Of a stretch of DNA of 64,000 nt, positions 16,870 to 27,492 are shown piece by piece. This DNA is from Zhongshania sp. (GTDB lineage Bacteria > Pseudomonadota > Gammaproteobacteria > Pseudomonadales > Spongiibacteraceae). Each line of letters opens with the position of its first letter. Positions within the stretch are counted from its first letter, which is position 1. The stretch spans positions 89,344-153,343 of the forward strand of contig NZ_JARGNU010000008.1 of the NCBI RefSeq assembly GCF_029212375.1, written 5' to 3'. The notes under the pieces were generated by a model. It worked only from the letters and a program-made list of their open reading frames with translations. It ran no database searches and had not been told where the DNA came from. A program made the translations under genes and the position numbers.

Positions 16870-16916
16870 AAGCCGGCCTTGTGCCGGCTTTTTGGTTTTG
16901 GTCTGCTTGATTGGTG
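16870..16916 (+). repeat. Second copy of the tRNA terminator and flank
   Basis: Positions 16870-16916 repeat 16683-16730 almost exactly: the same hairpin arms and loop, then GGTTTTGGT, TGCTTGA and GGTG, with three or four differences. The T-run is one base shorter. No tRNA precedes this copy, so it looks like what is left of a tandem tRNA duplication or of a recombination at the tRNA end. Confidence 0.75.
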
Positions 16917-17162
16917 TGTCTGCTGATTCTGCTAAGCCCTAAATTTGGCCTCATTTTTATTTGCAGCCACACCAGAGGAAGATACTTACTTATAGACTTT
17001 CCTGTTATTCGCATAGCCCGCACGGAAGAATCAGGTGCTAGTAAAAGCGCATTTTAAATTGAACTATCGTCGGTGCAAAACTGGATAGATCAGGCCAAGG
17101 ATTTGCTCCGAAAAATCACTCATCAATACTGACGCTTTATTACTTTGAAAATGCACGTCATT

Positions 17163-18044
17163 TTACGATAGCGTGCTTCGCAGTTCGTCAATTTCCTCTC
17201 TAGCCTCACGTAGAAATTTTAGTCCTTGCTGTGGCCCAATGTCGCCGAGTTTTAGTTTTCGAAAGGCGGGAAGGCTGCTTAACTGGGGTAGTTTTTTATG
17301 GCTTGGTTCATTTAAATAGCTGTGGTAACGGGCAATGAGTATGAGGTCTGCCAGGTCGGCGTCGCCTTGCTTGTCGCGCAACCAATTGCCCCGTTCCAGC
17401 CCTACCGTTACTAGTTCATAGTCAAACTTCCAGTGATTTAGCACTAGGCCACTTATTTTTCCGGTGTATTCGTTGATTAGTTGATCGACGCCGTGGTGGT
17501 CGTTTAGCAGTGTGGGGTAAAGTTTTAGATTGGTCAGTAGTGGCAGGGCGCCGATATCTTGCATTAGGCCGGCGAGTAAGGCGCGATCTGGGTCAAAGCC
17601 GCAGTGACGAGCCATGACGTGAGCTAAGGCGGCGGTATATACACTGCGTTGCCAAATGTCGCGCAAATGGCGTTTTATTTGCGGGTCGTTGATATAGAAC
17701 AGTGTTTTAAGGGCGTAGCTTGCGGTGAGATCGCGGGTTGCATCTAAACCGAGGCGACGCAGTGCGCTGTCGAGATTACTTGTGGCGTGACGCCGTTTGT
17801 AATGACTGCTGATGCTGACTTTAAGTAAGTAGGCGCTTAAGCCTGGATCTTGCTGTACTAGGCGAACGAGATCGGCAATATTTAAATTTTCATTGTTGGC
17901 GGCGAGGCGCACATTTATAGCGATATCGGGCAGGCTAGGTAATTCTAGGGTGCCAGATTTTAGCGCCGTCATTATGCCCGTAAGGAGATCTTGCTTGTTT
18001 GTAGGGTTGCTTTCCGTGTATCCCCTTTGGTGTGCTGCTGACAT
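17163..18044 (-). CDS. HDOD-domain protein
   Basis: A protein of about 293 residues dominated by one HDOD domain (about 25-220), the non-catalytic relative of HD phosphohydrolases found in signalling proteins. Typical elements are LPSLPDIAINVRLAANNENLNIADLVRLVQQDPGLSAYLLKVSIS and LAHVMARHCGFDPDRALLAGLMQDIGALPLL. No membrane segment or output domain is present. The ATG at 18044 and a TTG at 18095 are both possible; neither has a good ribosome site. It is convergent with nothing and lies upstream of fadH's 3' end, on the same strand. Its role is probably regulatory, not assignable further. Confidence 0.85.
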   Translation of the reverse strand: MSAAHQRGYTESNPTNKQDLLTGIMTALKSGTLELPSLPDIAINVRLAANNENLNIADLVRLVQQDPGLSAYLLKVSISSHYKRRHATSNLDSALRRLGLDATRDLTASYALKTLFYINDPQIKRHLRDIWQRSVYTAALAHVMARHCGFDPDRALLAGLMQDIGALPLLTNLKLYPTLLNDHHGVDQLINEYTGKISGLVLNHWKFDYELVTVGLERGNWLRDKQGDADLADLILIARYHSYLNEPSHKKLPQLSSLPAFRKLKLGDIGPQQGLKFLREAREEIDELRSTLS

Positions 18045-18214
18045 AGCGAACCAGACCGAAAGATTGAGTTCCGAGCTTGGCTTTTTAGCGAGCAATCAAC
18101 AATAAGGGCTTGCCGCTAATGGGCGTCGTTATGAGTGGTTTTCTTCAAGCTTGTGGGCGAGTTCACAACCAGCGCATGTTCGCGCCGATTGTGATGTGCG
18201 GGCGTCGTCCGGCG

Positions 18215-20290
<2,076 letters not shown>

Positions 20291-20411
20291 TCAAGATAGC
20301 GTCTGAAGTTGACGGTGTCAATATTTGAGCAGCCCACAATTATTGAATTGGGTGTTGGTTGTGCTTACTAAAGCGGGGCTTATAGGGGTGGTGCTGGCGG
20401 GGAGAGGCTTA

Positions 20412-20458
20412 AGCAGTACGACTAAGAGGCAGTTGCTGCGCTTCTTAGTCGTACTGCT
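20412..20458. terminator. Perfect 16-bp inverted repeat downstream of ybiT
   Basis: AGCAGTACGACTAAGA (20412-20427) is exactly complementary to 20443-20458, with a further 4-bp GCAG/CTGC stem in the loop. It lies just after the ybiT stop on the minus strand and ahead of the fadH promoter region. The lack of a U-tract makes it an unusual terminator; it may stabilise the ybiT mRNA 3' end. Confidence 0.55.
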
Positions 20459-20469
20459 GGGGGCGGAGC

Positions 20470-22065
20470 TTAGCTCGCTTTACTTAATTCGTGTGCTAGG
20501 AACTCGTCGTAAGTGCCTTGGAAGTCATTAAAGGTCTTGTCGGTGATTTCGAGCACACGGGTTGCGAGTGAGGATACAAACTCGCGGTCGTGGCTGGCGA
20601 AGATCAGGGTGCCGTCGTAGTGCTCTAGCGCCAAGTTGAGGGCTTCAATCGCTTCCATGTCTAAGTGGTTGGTGGGCTCGTCCATGATTAAGACATTGGT
20701 GTCCATCATCATTAATTTGCCGAACAACAGGCGGTTTTTCTCTCCACCAGAACAGACTTTGGCTTTCTTGTTAAAATCGTCTGAAGAGAACAACAGGCGA
20801 CCCAGGGTGGCGCGTACAATTTGATCGTCGTGGTGGGGCTTGCGCCACCGGCTCATCCAATCAAACAAGTTGAGGTCGTTGTCGAAATCATCGGTGCTGT
20901 CCTGCGGGCAGTAGCCGAGGCTGGCGTTTTCGGCCCATTTGACCACGCCTTCTTTGGCTTCTAGCTCTCTCATTAGGCAGCGTAGAAAGGTGGTTTTACC
21001 CGCGCCGTTTTCGCCAATAACCGCAAGGCGAGTGCCGGCATCTAAGATCATGCTGCCTTTGGCAAACAAGGGCTCATCAAAGCCGTGACCAATGTTTTCT
21101 AGGGTCAGTGCGGCGCGGTGCAGTTTCTTATCCTGCTTGAAGCGGATATACGGCGAGGTCCGGCTAGAGGCCTTGATCTCGTCGAGCTGGATCTTGTCGA
21201 TCTGCTTGGCCCGTGAGGTGGCCTGCTTGGCTTTAGAGGCGTTGGCCGAGAAGCGGCTAACAAACTGCTGAAGGTCAGCAATTTGTGCAGACTTCTTGGC
21301 ATTCTGCGACTGCAGGCGCTCGCGCGCAGCGGTGGCGGCGGTCATAAAGTCGTCGTAGTTGCCTGGATAAACCCGCAGCTCGCCGTAGTCGATGTCGGCC
21401 ATGTGGGTGCATACCGAGTTTAAGAAATGGCGATCGTGAGAAATAATCACCATGGTGCTTTTACGTTGGTTCAGCACGTCTTCCAACCAGCGAATGGTAT
21501 TGATGTCGAGGTTGTTGGTGGGCTCGTCCAGCAGCAGTATATCTGGATCAGAGAACAGGGCCTGGGCGAGCAGTACTCGCAATTTCCAGCCCGGCGCCAC
21601 TTCGCTCATGGGGCCAAAGTGCAGATCGAGCTCGATACCGGCGCCCAATAAAAATTCGCCAGCGCGGCTCTCGGCACTGTAGCCGTCCATTTCCATGAAC
21701 TGGGTTTCTAACTCCGCTACCTTCATACCGTCTTCTTCAGACATTTCAGGCAGCGAGTAAATGCGATCGCGCTCTTGTTTAATCTCCCACAGTTCGGTGT
21801 GGCCCATGATCACGGTGTCGATAACCGAGTATTGCTCAAAGGCGAACTGGTCCTGATGCAATTTACCGACGCGCTCATTGGGGTCGATAGAGACATTGCC
21901 GGAGCTGGGTTTCAGGCTGCCGTCGAGAATCTTCATGAAGGTGGATTTGCCGCAGCCATTGGCGCCAATCAGGCCGTAGCGATTGCCGCCGCCAAATTTA
22001 ACCGAGATGTTTTCGAATAATGGCTTGGCACCAAATTGCATGGTGATATTTGCTGTAGAGATCAA
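20470..22065 (-). CDS. ybiT: ABC-F family ATPase, YbiT type
   Basis: A 531-residue soluble protein with two fused ABC ATPase domains and no membrane part. ABC-F proteins act on the ribosome as translation factors. Domain 1 has the Walker [10 protein letters not shown] near residues 34-42, [16 protein letters not shown] in place of the canonical LSGGQ (characteristic of YbiT) and DEPTNNLD. The linker (about 230-300) is rich in Lys and Ala. Domain 2 has [23 protein letters not shown] and DEPTNHLD. Length and signatures agree with E. coli YbiT (530 residues). The gene is monocistronic and divergent from the small protein gene at 22293. Confidence 0.94.
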   Translation of the reverse strand: MISTANITMQFGAKPLFENISVKFGGGNRYGLIGANGCGKSTFMKILDGSLKPSSGNVSIDPNERVGKLHQDQFAFEQYSVIDTVIMGHTELWEIKQERDRIYSLPEMSEEDGMKVAELETQFMEMDGYSAESRAGEFLLGAGIELDLHFGPMSEVAPGWKLRVLLAQALFSDPDILLLDEPTNNLDINTIRWLEDVLNQRKSTMVIISHDRHFLNSVCTHMADIDYGELRVYPGNYDDFMTAATAARERLQSQNAKKSAQIADLQQFVSRFSANASKAKQATSRAKQIDKIQLDEIKASSRTSPYIRFKQDKKLHRAALTLENIGHGFDEPLFAKGSMILDAGTRLAVIGENGAGKTTFLRCLMRELEAKEGVVKWAENASLGYCPQDSTDDFDNDLNLFDWMSRWRKPHHDDQIVRATLGRLLFSSDDFNKKAKVCSGGEKNRLLFGKLMMMDTNVLIMDEPTNHLDMEAIEALNLALEHYDGTLIFASHDREFVSSLATRVLEITDKTFNDFQGTYDEFLAHELSKAS

Positions 22066-22292
22066 GAGGCTATTCCCGGACGCGTTAAACGTAATTTGTG
22101 ATGAAGCATGAAAAGAAGGGGGCCGTACTATAAGGGTTTTGGCCTAAAAGGTCGAGCGTAAGCGGCCGTGAGCGCGGCGTTGGGGGCGATTTTAGGGCTA
22201 GATTGTGGAATATTTACTGATTATTTCAGAATGTCTTAAAAATCCGGTATGTTGTGCAAAAAGTGGCGCTAGCCGAACCGAGAAGAGTGAAT

Positions 22293-22547
22293 ATGAGCGA
22301 AAATAGCGAAGTAAAAATGTCCCCCCTGTGCCGCACTATCGAACAAAACGGCAAGTCTGTGCGGGTAGATATATACGAAGACGGCGATGGCAGCTGGATT
22401 CTAGAGGTTTTTGACCAATTCAATAATTCCACAATTTGGGAAGACGCCTTTGAATCAGACGCCGACGCCCTGTTTGAAATAGAAGCCACGATTAAGGAAG
22501 AGGGCATAGACTGCCTGATTGGCCCAGTTGATGGCGGTGTATTTTGA
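22293..22547 (+). CDS. Conserved small acidic protein
   Basis: A protein of 84 residues, strongly acidic, with no signal or membrane segment. Notable are SPLCRTIEQNGKSVRVDIYEDGDGSWILEV and EEGIDCLIGPVDGG. I know this as a conserved hypothetical of pseudomonad-type gammaproteobacteria without an assigned function. The ATG at 22293 follows GAAGAGTGAAT; 13 further upstream codons are open but have no ribosome site. The gene lies 43 nt upstream of the pteridine reductase gene on the same strand. Confidence 0.8.
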   Translation: MSENSEVKMSPLCRTIEQNGKSVRVDIYEDGDGSWILEVFDQFNNSTIWEDAFESDADALFEIEATIKEEGIDCLIGPVDGGVF

Positions 22548-22590
22548 TCGCAGTTTTCGGTAAGCGAGGTTGACTAGAGAGGCCAAGGTA

Positions 22591-23340
22591 ATGGCGACCG
22601 CAGTGCAGCCCGTCGCGTTGATTACGGGTGGCGCCCAGCGTATTGGCGCCGAAATTTGCCGCCAGCTTCACAGTCGCGGTTATCGCATTATTATTCATTA
22701 CCGCCACTCTAGCGCAGCGGCCGAGCAGCTGCGCGACAGCTTAAACGATCTGCGCGCAAACTCGGCGACGGCAATTGCCGCCGACATGACTTCGCTCGCC
22801 GAGGTACAGGCACTTGCTGACACGGCGCTTGCGGTTTGGCAGCGCGTAGACGTGCTAGTGAATAACGCCTCGGGCTTTTACCCCACGCCCATAGGTGAGG
22901 CGACCGAGGCGGATTGGGATGCGCTAATGGGCAGCAATCTCAAAGGGCCGTTTTTTCTCTCTCAAGCTTTGGCACCAGCGCTGCGCGATAGCGCTGGCTG
23001 CATTATTAATCTGGTCGATATTTACGCTAAAAATCCGCTGCCCAGTCACAGTATTTACTGCATGGCCAAGGCGGGGGTGATGATGATGACTCAGTCTTTG
23101 GCGCTAGAGTTGGCGCCAAACATACGGGTGAACGGGATCTCGCCTGGTAATATTCTGTGGCCAGAGCACGCCTCGGCATACTGGGAGCAAGAAAAGCAGG
23201 CTTTGACTGAGCGGGTGCCGCTAAAGCGCGAAGGCGAAGCCAGTGATATTGCGAAAACAGCGGTGTTTTTGGCGGCGGATGCGCCCTATATCACCGGTCA
23301 AATTATTGCCGTTGACGGCGGCCGCAGCCTAGCAATTTAG
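22591..23340 (+). CDS. folM: Pteridine reductase-like short-chain dehydrogenase
   Basis: An SDR of 249 residues. It has the nucleotide motif TGGAQRIGAEI near residues 12-22, NNASGFYPTPIGEAT as in pteridine reductases, and catalytic YCMAK with Tyr and Lys. It also has SPGNILWPEH and the C-terminal ITGQIIAVDGGRSL. Enzymes of this group (PTR1, FolM) reduce dihydrobiopterin or dihydromonapterin with NADPH. The ATG at 22591 was preferred over a TTG at 22570 because AGAGAGG is spaced 9 nt from it. The substrate is assigned by family only. Confidence 0.85.
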   Translation: MATAVQPVALITGGAQRIGAEICRQLHSRGYRIIIHYRHSSAAAEQLRDSLNDLRANSATAIAADMTSLAEVQALADTALAVWQRVDVLVNNASGFYPTPIGEATEADWDALMGSNLKGPFFLSQALAPALRDSAGCIINLVDIYAKNPLPSHSIYCMAKAGVMMMTQSLALELAPNIRVNGISPGNILWPEHASAYWEQEKQALTERVPLKREGEASDIAKTAVFLAADAPYITGQIIAVDGGRSLAI

Positions 23341-23455
23341 GTGTATAGCGCGTACAAGAGTGTGGTAAACCAAAAATAGCGGCAGAGCCGGATTGAATAT
23401 GTAAACCCAGCCGCCATCCTAGGGGGCTGCCCAATTATGCTAACGAGGTGTGTTC

Positions 23456-23971
23456 ATGCTTTACGATTTTACTGTCGTGCAGTTCAGTACAATGTTGTCT
23501 AATTTAAGCGCCATCTTGAACAAGGGCGCGGAATACGCCGAGGGCAGAAAAATTGATGTTGATGCACTGCTAACTTCGCGTTTGGCCTTGGATCAATTTA
23601 ATTTAATTCGCCAAGTGCAAATTAGCTGCGACGCGGCCAAGCTGAGTGTGGCGCGCCTAACCGGCAAAGCCGACAGCGCCCCTAAGCACGAAGATTTTGA
23701 AACCACCATGGCCGAGCTGCAGGCGCGCATTAAGTCGGTGCAGGATTATTTGGCAGGCTTTAGCGAGGCAGATTTTGCAGGGGCGGCAGAGCGCCAAGTA
23801 GTATTGCCATGGTTTGAAGGCAAGTATTTGCTCGGTAAGGATTTTGCCCAGCGCTTTGCGATTCCCAATTTCTATTTTCACGTTAGTACCGCTTACGCGA
23901 TTCTCCGCCATCACGGTGTAGAAGTGGGCAAGATGGATTACCTCGGCGCGATTCCCTTTCAAGATTTGTAA
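23456..23971 (+). CDS. DUF1993 family protein
   Basis: A protein of 171 residues, helical, matching the DUF1993 family along its full length: N-terminal FTVVQFSTMLSNLSAILNKGAEYAE, the central RLTGKADSAPKHEDFETTMAELQARI, and the C-terminal FAIPNFYFHVSTAYAILRHHGVEVGKMDYLG. The fold is related to DinB four-helix bundles; the function is unknown. A GTG two codons upstream (23450) is an alternative start. It stands alone, convergent with oxyR. Confidence 0.87.
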   Translation: MLYDFTVVQFSTMLSNLSAILNKGAEYAEGRKIDVDALLTSRLALDQFNLIRQVQISCDAAKLSVARLTGKADSAPKHEDFETTMAELQARIKSVQDYLAGFSEADFAGAAERQVVLPWFEGKYLLGKDFAQRFAIPNFYFHVSTAYAILRHHGVEVGKMDYLGAIPFQDL

Positions 23972-24026
23972 GCGTTACGGTGCCTAGCTTAGCGCAGGGC
24001 GACTGGGCTGAGGCCTGCCCGCCTTG

Positions 24027-24917
24027 TTAAAAGCTCTCGGCCATGGATTGTCGAATCGAGGCCACCACTGCACGCACGCAGCTCATTCGTGAATAGTTAG
24101 GCCGCACTAGCAGGCATATCTCCCGAGTTGGCAGTGGCGCCGTAAAGTGGATATAGCGCAGGTCTTTGTCATTGTCTTTCACCGCTAGGGCGGGCAGTAG
24201 GGTAATGCCCATGCCGCTGGCGACCATGTAGCGCAAGGTTTCTAGGCTGGTAGCCTGAAAGCGGGTGTCTTCCTTGGCGCCGGCGCTAAAACAGTAGTCT
24301 AGAGCCTCGTCGCGCAAACAGTGCCCATCTTCCAGTGTGAGTACCCACTGACCGTTAAGGTCGCTGAGCAGGGCCGACTCCTTTTTGGCGAGAACATGCT
24401 TGTGGGGAACCGCCAGCACCAGCGGCTCTTCAAATAGCGCGTAGCGCTCCACGCCTTGCATGGTGTTTAGCCAACTTAAAATCAGTATGTCTAATTCACC
24501 GTCGTCGAGTTTTTTGAGCAAAACATCAGTTTGATTTTCGTGCAGGTAAAAATTGATATTGGGGAGGCTCGCACTCAAGTCCGCCATGATATGAGGAAGC
24601 AAATAGGGCGCTACGGTGGGGATTAGGCCGATATGTAAGTCGCCGGCAAGGGGGTCAGAGAGCGCCTTGGCCGACTCCTCAAAATCATTGGCGGCGCGCA
24701 AGACTTGGCGGGCGCGAAGCAGTAGTTCTTCGCCGGCGGCGGTGAGCATCACCTTTTTGCGATGGCGCTCTATTAGCGTGAGGCCGAGCTGCTCCTCCAG
24801 TTTCATTATTTGCCCGCTTAAGGTGGGCTGGCTTACAAAGCAGGCTTCTGCGGCGCGACCAAAGTGCTGATGGCGGGCCAGCGCATCTAAATACTGCAAG
24901 TCTCTAATTTTGACCAT
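24027..24917 (-). CDS. oxyR: Hydrogen peroxide sensor OxyR
   Basis: A LysR-type regulator of 296 residues. The winged HTH is near residues 5-60 (MVKIRDLQYLDALARHQHFGRAAEACFVSQ). The peroxide-sensing pair lies in EDGHCLRDEALDYCF, with Cys200 and Cys209 corresponding to Cys199/Cys208 of the E. coli protein. ATSLETLRYMVASGMGITLLPALAV follows, as in OxyR. It is divergent from ahpC with a 148-bp gap holding a four-half-site OxyR element (24941-24977), so it most likely activates ahpCF and represses itself. I know the mechanism from the family; the site is visible in the sequence. Confidence 0.96.
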   Translation of the reverse strand: MVKIRDLQYLDALARHQHFGRAAEACFVSQPTLSGQIMKLEEQLGLTLIERHRKKVMLTAAGEELLLRARQVLRAANDFEESAKALSDPLAGDLHIGLIPTVAPYLLPHIMADLSASLPNINFYLHENQTDVLLKKLDDGELDILILSWLNTMQGVERYALFEEPLVLAVPHKHVLAKKESALLSDLNGQWVLTLEDGHCLRDEALDYCFSAGAKEDTRFQATSLETLRYMVASGMGITLLPALAVKDNDKDLRYIHFTAPLPTREICLLVRPNYSRMSCVRAVVASIRQSMAESF

Positions 24918-24940
24918 GGGCTATATCTGCGCACTTTATG

Positions 24941-24977
24941 ATTGGTAAAACCTATCTTAATCATAATAATCATCGAT
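24941..24977. promoter_or_regulatory. OxyR binding site between oxyR and ahpC
   Basis: Four half sites are exactly 7 bp apart: ATTG (24941), CTAT (24952), ATAA (24963) and CGAT (24974). They match the ATAG/CTAT/ATAG/CTAT OxyR consensus at 13 of 16 bases. The site starts 24 nt upstream of oxyR and ends 88 nt before ahpC, fitting autorepression and activation from one site. Confidence 0.75.
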
Positions 24978-25065
24978 TAGAACTTATATCTCCGCTTCCC
25001 TAGTATGGGTCCTGAGCTTAAGGCACACCGCCTTTTCAAGATTACCACCACAAAGGATAGCCACT

Positions 25066-25635
25066 ATGTTCCCAACCATTATCAATACCAAGGTTCAGCC
25101 CTTTAAAGCCACTGCCTACCACAATGGCGATTTTGTCGACGTTAGCGATGCTGATCTGTTAGGCAAGTGGTCTGTGCTGGTCTTTTACCCCGCTGACTTT
25201 ACCTTTGTTTGCCCCACTGAGCTGGGCGATATGGCCGACCACTACGCGCAGCTGCAAGAAATGGGCGTAGAAGTGTACTCAGTGTCTACCGACACCCACT
25301 TTACCCACAAAGCGTGGCACGACAGCTCCGACACCATTGGCAAGATCCAATACCCAATGATTGGTGACCCAACGGGCAAGATCTCGCGCAATTTTGGCGT
25401 AATGATCGAGGAAGACGGTCTGGCACTGCGCGGTACGTTCGTGATTAACCCCGAGGGCGAAATTAAAGTCGCCGAGCTTCACGATCTTGGTATTGGCCGC
25501 TCAGCCAAAGAGCTAGTGCGTAAGGTGCAAGCTGCTCAATACGTTGCCGAGCACGATGGCGAAGTTTGCCCAGCAGCATGGCAGCCAGGTGAAGCGACAC
25601 TATCTCCTTCTTTGGACCTAGTTGGCAAAATTTAA
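25066..25635 (+). CDS. ahpC: Alkyl hydroperoxide reductase subunit C (peroxiredoxin)
   Basis: A typical 2-Cys peroxiredoxin of 189 residues (family usual 187-188). The peroxidatic Cys49 is in FYPADFTFVCPTEL, and the resolving Cys168 is in HDGEVCPAAWQPGE. It reduces H2O2 and organic hydroperoxides, is recycled by AhpF encoded next, and is cytoplasmic. The start is preceded by AAAGGATAGCCACT. A terminator lies between ahpC and ahpF, so ahpC can be made in excess of ahpF, as is common for this pair. Regulation is by OxyR through the site at 24941. Confidence 0.97.
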   Translation: MFPTIINTKVQPFKATAYHNGDFVDVSDADLLGKWSVLVFYPADFTFVCPTELGDMADHYAQLQEMGVEVYSVSTDTHFTHKAWHDSSDTIGKIQYPMIGDPTGKISRNFGVMIEEDGLALRGTFVINPEGEIKVAELHDLGIGRSAKELVRKVQAAQYVAEHDGEVCPAAWQPGEATLSPSLDLVGKI

Positions 25636-25646
25636 TACCCCATGTT

Positions 25647-25670
25647 GGCCCCGTTAGCGGGGCCTTTTTT
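25647..25670 (+). terminator. Terminator/attenuator between ahpC and ahpF
   Basis: GGCCCCG pairs with CGGGGCC around TTAG, followed by six T. It lies 12 nt after ahpC and should end most transcripts before ahpF. Confidence 0.85.
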
Positions 25671-25722
25671 ACCAATCAAATATGTAAATTAAAACCGAAT
25701 TCTAAAGTTCACGGGAGTCACC

Positions 25723-27330
25723 ATGTTAGACGCGAAAATGAAAACCCAGTTGGAGGCGTACCTCCAAAATCTAAAAACACCGGTAGAGCTGGTCGCGTAT
25801 CTCGATGGCCAAGATAAATCCTGGGAACTTGAAATCCTGATGAACGAGGTGTCTGCGCTATCGCCGCTGGTGTCGCTGGCTCAGGGGGAAGATCACGAAG
25901 CGCGTCGGCCAGCAATGGGCGTGCGTTCCGTGGCCAGTGGCACCGAGATGCGGTTTGCTGGCGTGCCGCTTGGTCACGAATTTACCTCATTGGTGTTGGC
26001 GGTGCTGCACAGCGGCGGCCACCCCATGAAAATAGATAAAGAGTTGATTGAACAAGTGCGCAATCTTGACGGCGAATACCGTTTTGAGACTTACATTTCT
26101 TTGAGCTGCCAGACCTGCCCCGAGGTGGTTCAGGCGCTAAATATGATGGCGGCGATCAACCCGCAGATTCGCAATGAAATGATCGACGGCGCGATGTTCC
26201 AAGACGAAGTGGAAGCGCGAAAAGTGCTCGCGGTGCCAACCGTATTTATGAACGGCCAACAGTTTTCTCAGGGTCGTATTAGCTTGGCCGATATCTTAAA
26301 GAAGATGGACAAAAACGCCGGTGCGAGAAGCCTTAAAAAACTCGCCGAGAAAGACATATTTGATATGTTAGTGGTTGGCGGTGGCCCCGCTGGCGCCTCG
26401 GCGGCAATCTACGCGGCCCGTAAAGGAATTCGCACAGGCGTGTTGGCCGATAAATTTGGCGGTCAATTATTGGATACCGTGAGTATCGAAAACTTTATTT
26501 CGGTGAACGAAACCGAAGGGCCTAAATTGGTCGCCAATCTCGAGGCCCACGTTGGTGCTTACGATGTGGATATTATGGCGGGCCACCAAGCTAGCGGCTT
26601 ATCGGTAGCTGACGACGGCAGCATCGAGATCAGTGTCGAGGGTGGCGCGGTATTGCGCAGCCGTTCGGTGTTGCTGGCGACCGGTGCTCGCTGGCGCGAA
26701 ATGAACGTGCCTGGCGAACAAGAATACCGTGGTAAGGGCGTGGCCTACTGCCCGCACTGCGACGGCCCGCTGTTTAAAGGTAAATCGGTTGCGGTGATTG
26801 GCGGTGGTAATTCGGGTATTGAGGCCGCCATCGACCTTGCGGGAATCACCGGGCACGTCACGGTGTTGGAGTTTGACAACAAGCTGCGCGCCGACGAGGT
26901 TTTGCAGCGCAAGGCGCGCTCACTAAAGAACGTCGATATTATCACCAGCGCCCAAACCACCGAAGTGCTGGGTGACGGCGACCGAGTGATTGGTTTGGCG
27001 TATACCGACCGCCAAAGCGGCGAGACCAAAACCATTAGTCTGGCGGGTATCTTTGTGCAGATTGGTTTGGTGCCCAATACCGAGTTTTTAAAAGGGGTGG
27101 TAGACCTTAGCCCGCGCGGCGAAATTGAAATTGGCGCGCGCGGTGAAACCTCGGTGCCCGGTGTGTTTGCCGCTGGCGACGTCACCACCACGCCCTTTAA
27201 GCAGATTGTAATTGCAGTGGGCAGTGGCGCAACCGCCGCCTTGGGCGCCTTTGATTACTTGATTCGCCAGCCGGTGTTGGAAAACAGCGCCGAGCAAGTG
27301 GCAAACCAAGGTGCAAACCAAGCTGCTTAA
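25723..27330 (+). CDS. ahpF: Alkyl hydroperoxide reductase subunit F
   Basis: An NADH-dependent flavoprotein of 535 residues that reduces AhpC. The N-terminal thioredoxin-fold pair carries the redox centre SCQTCPE (Cys129/Cys132). The thioredoxin-reductase-like part has the FAD motif [19 protein letters not shown] (from 218), the active-site disulfide YCPHCDGP (Cys343/Cys346), the NADH-binding [12 protein letters not shown], and [16 protein letters not shown] near the C-terminus. The last 15 residues are Gln/Ala-rich and longer than usual. The start follows TTCACGGGAGTCACC. It is co-directional with ahpC and ends at an intrinsic terminator. Confidence 0.97.
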   Translation: MLDAKMKTQLEAYLQNLKTPVELVAYLDGQDKSWELEILMNEVSALSPLVSLAQGEDHEARRPAMGVRSVASGTEMRFAGVPLGHEFTSLVLAVLHSGGHPMKIDKELIEQVRNLDGEYRFETYISLSCQTCPEVVQALNMMAAINPQIRNEMIDGAMFQDEVEARKVLAVPTVFMNGQQFSQGRISLADILKKMDKNAGARSLKKLAEKDIFDMLVVGGGPAGASAAIYAARKGIRTGVLADKFGGQLLDTVSIENFISVNETEGPKLVANLEAHVGAYDVDIMAGHQASGLSVADDGSIEISVEGGAVLRSRSVLLATGARWREMNVPGEQEYRGKGVAYCPHCDGPLFKGKSVAVIGGGNSGIEAAIDLAGITGHVTVLEFDNKLRADEVLQRKARSLKNVDIITSAQTTEVLGDGDRVIGLAYTDRQSGETKTISLAGIFVQIGLVPNTEFLKGVVDLSPRGEIEIGARGETSVPGVFAAGDVTTTPFKQIVIAVGSGATAALGAFDYLIRQPVLENSAEQVANQGANQAA

Positions 27331-27356
27331 CCTCTATTTGATCTAAACGCCCTGTT

Positions 27357-27381
27357 GCCCCTCACCGAGGGGCTTTTTTTT
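27357..27381 (+). terminator. Intrinsic terminator after ahpF
   Basis: GCCCCTC pairs with GAGGGGC around ACC, followed by eight T. It lies 26 nt after the ahpF stop. Confidence 0.9.
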
Positions 27382-27455
27382 GCCTGAACTCCACCAAAAA
27401 ATATTTTAGCGAATACCCTGACAATTGCCTTGGCGGCGCGTTTATAGATATGACG

Positions 27456-27472
27456 ATTAGCAAAACCTATCT
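27456..27472. promoter_or_regulatory. Possible second OxyR half-site pair
   Basis: ATTAGCAAAACCTATCT matches 15 of 17 bases of the left half of the OxyR site at 24941-24957 (ATTGGTAAAACCTATCT), with the same 7-bp spacing between ATTA and CTAT. It lies 20 nt upstream of the VWA gene. The outer two half sites are not recognisable, so it may be a weak or partial site. Confidence 0.4.
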
Positions 27473-27492
27473 TGCGACACATGGAGAACCAC

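Noticed and set aside
16772-17023. Open frame of 83 codons on the minus strand
   Set aside because: It covers the duplicated terminator and a hairpin, with no domain or ribosome site.
20325-20531. Hydrophobic open frame of 68 codons on the plus strand
   Set aside because: It covers the 16-bp inverted repeat and the ybiT 3' end, and has no plausible ribosome site.
25647-25670. CCCC-N6-GGGG in the ahpC terminator as a further LuxR-type palindrome
   Set aside because: It is part of a hairpin with a U-tract and lies after a gene, not in a promoter. It shows that the C/G pattern alone can occur by chance.
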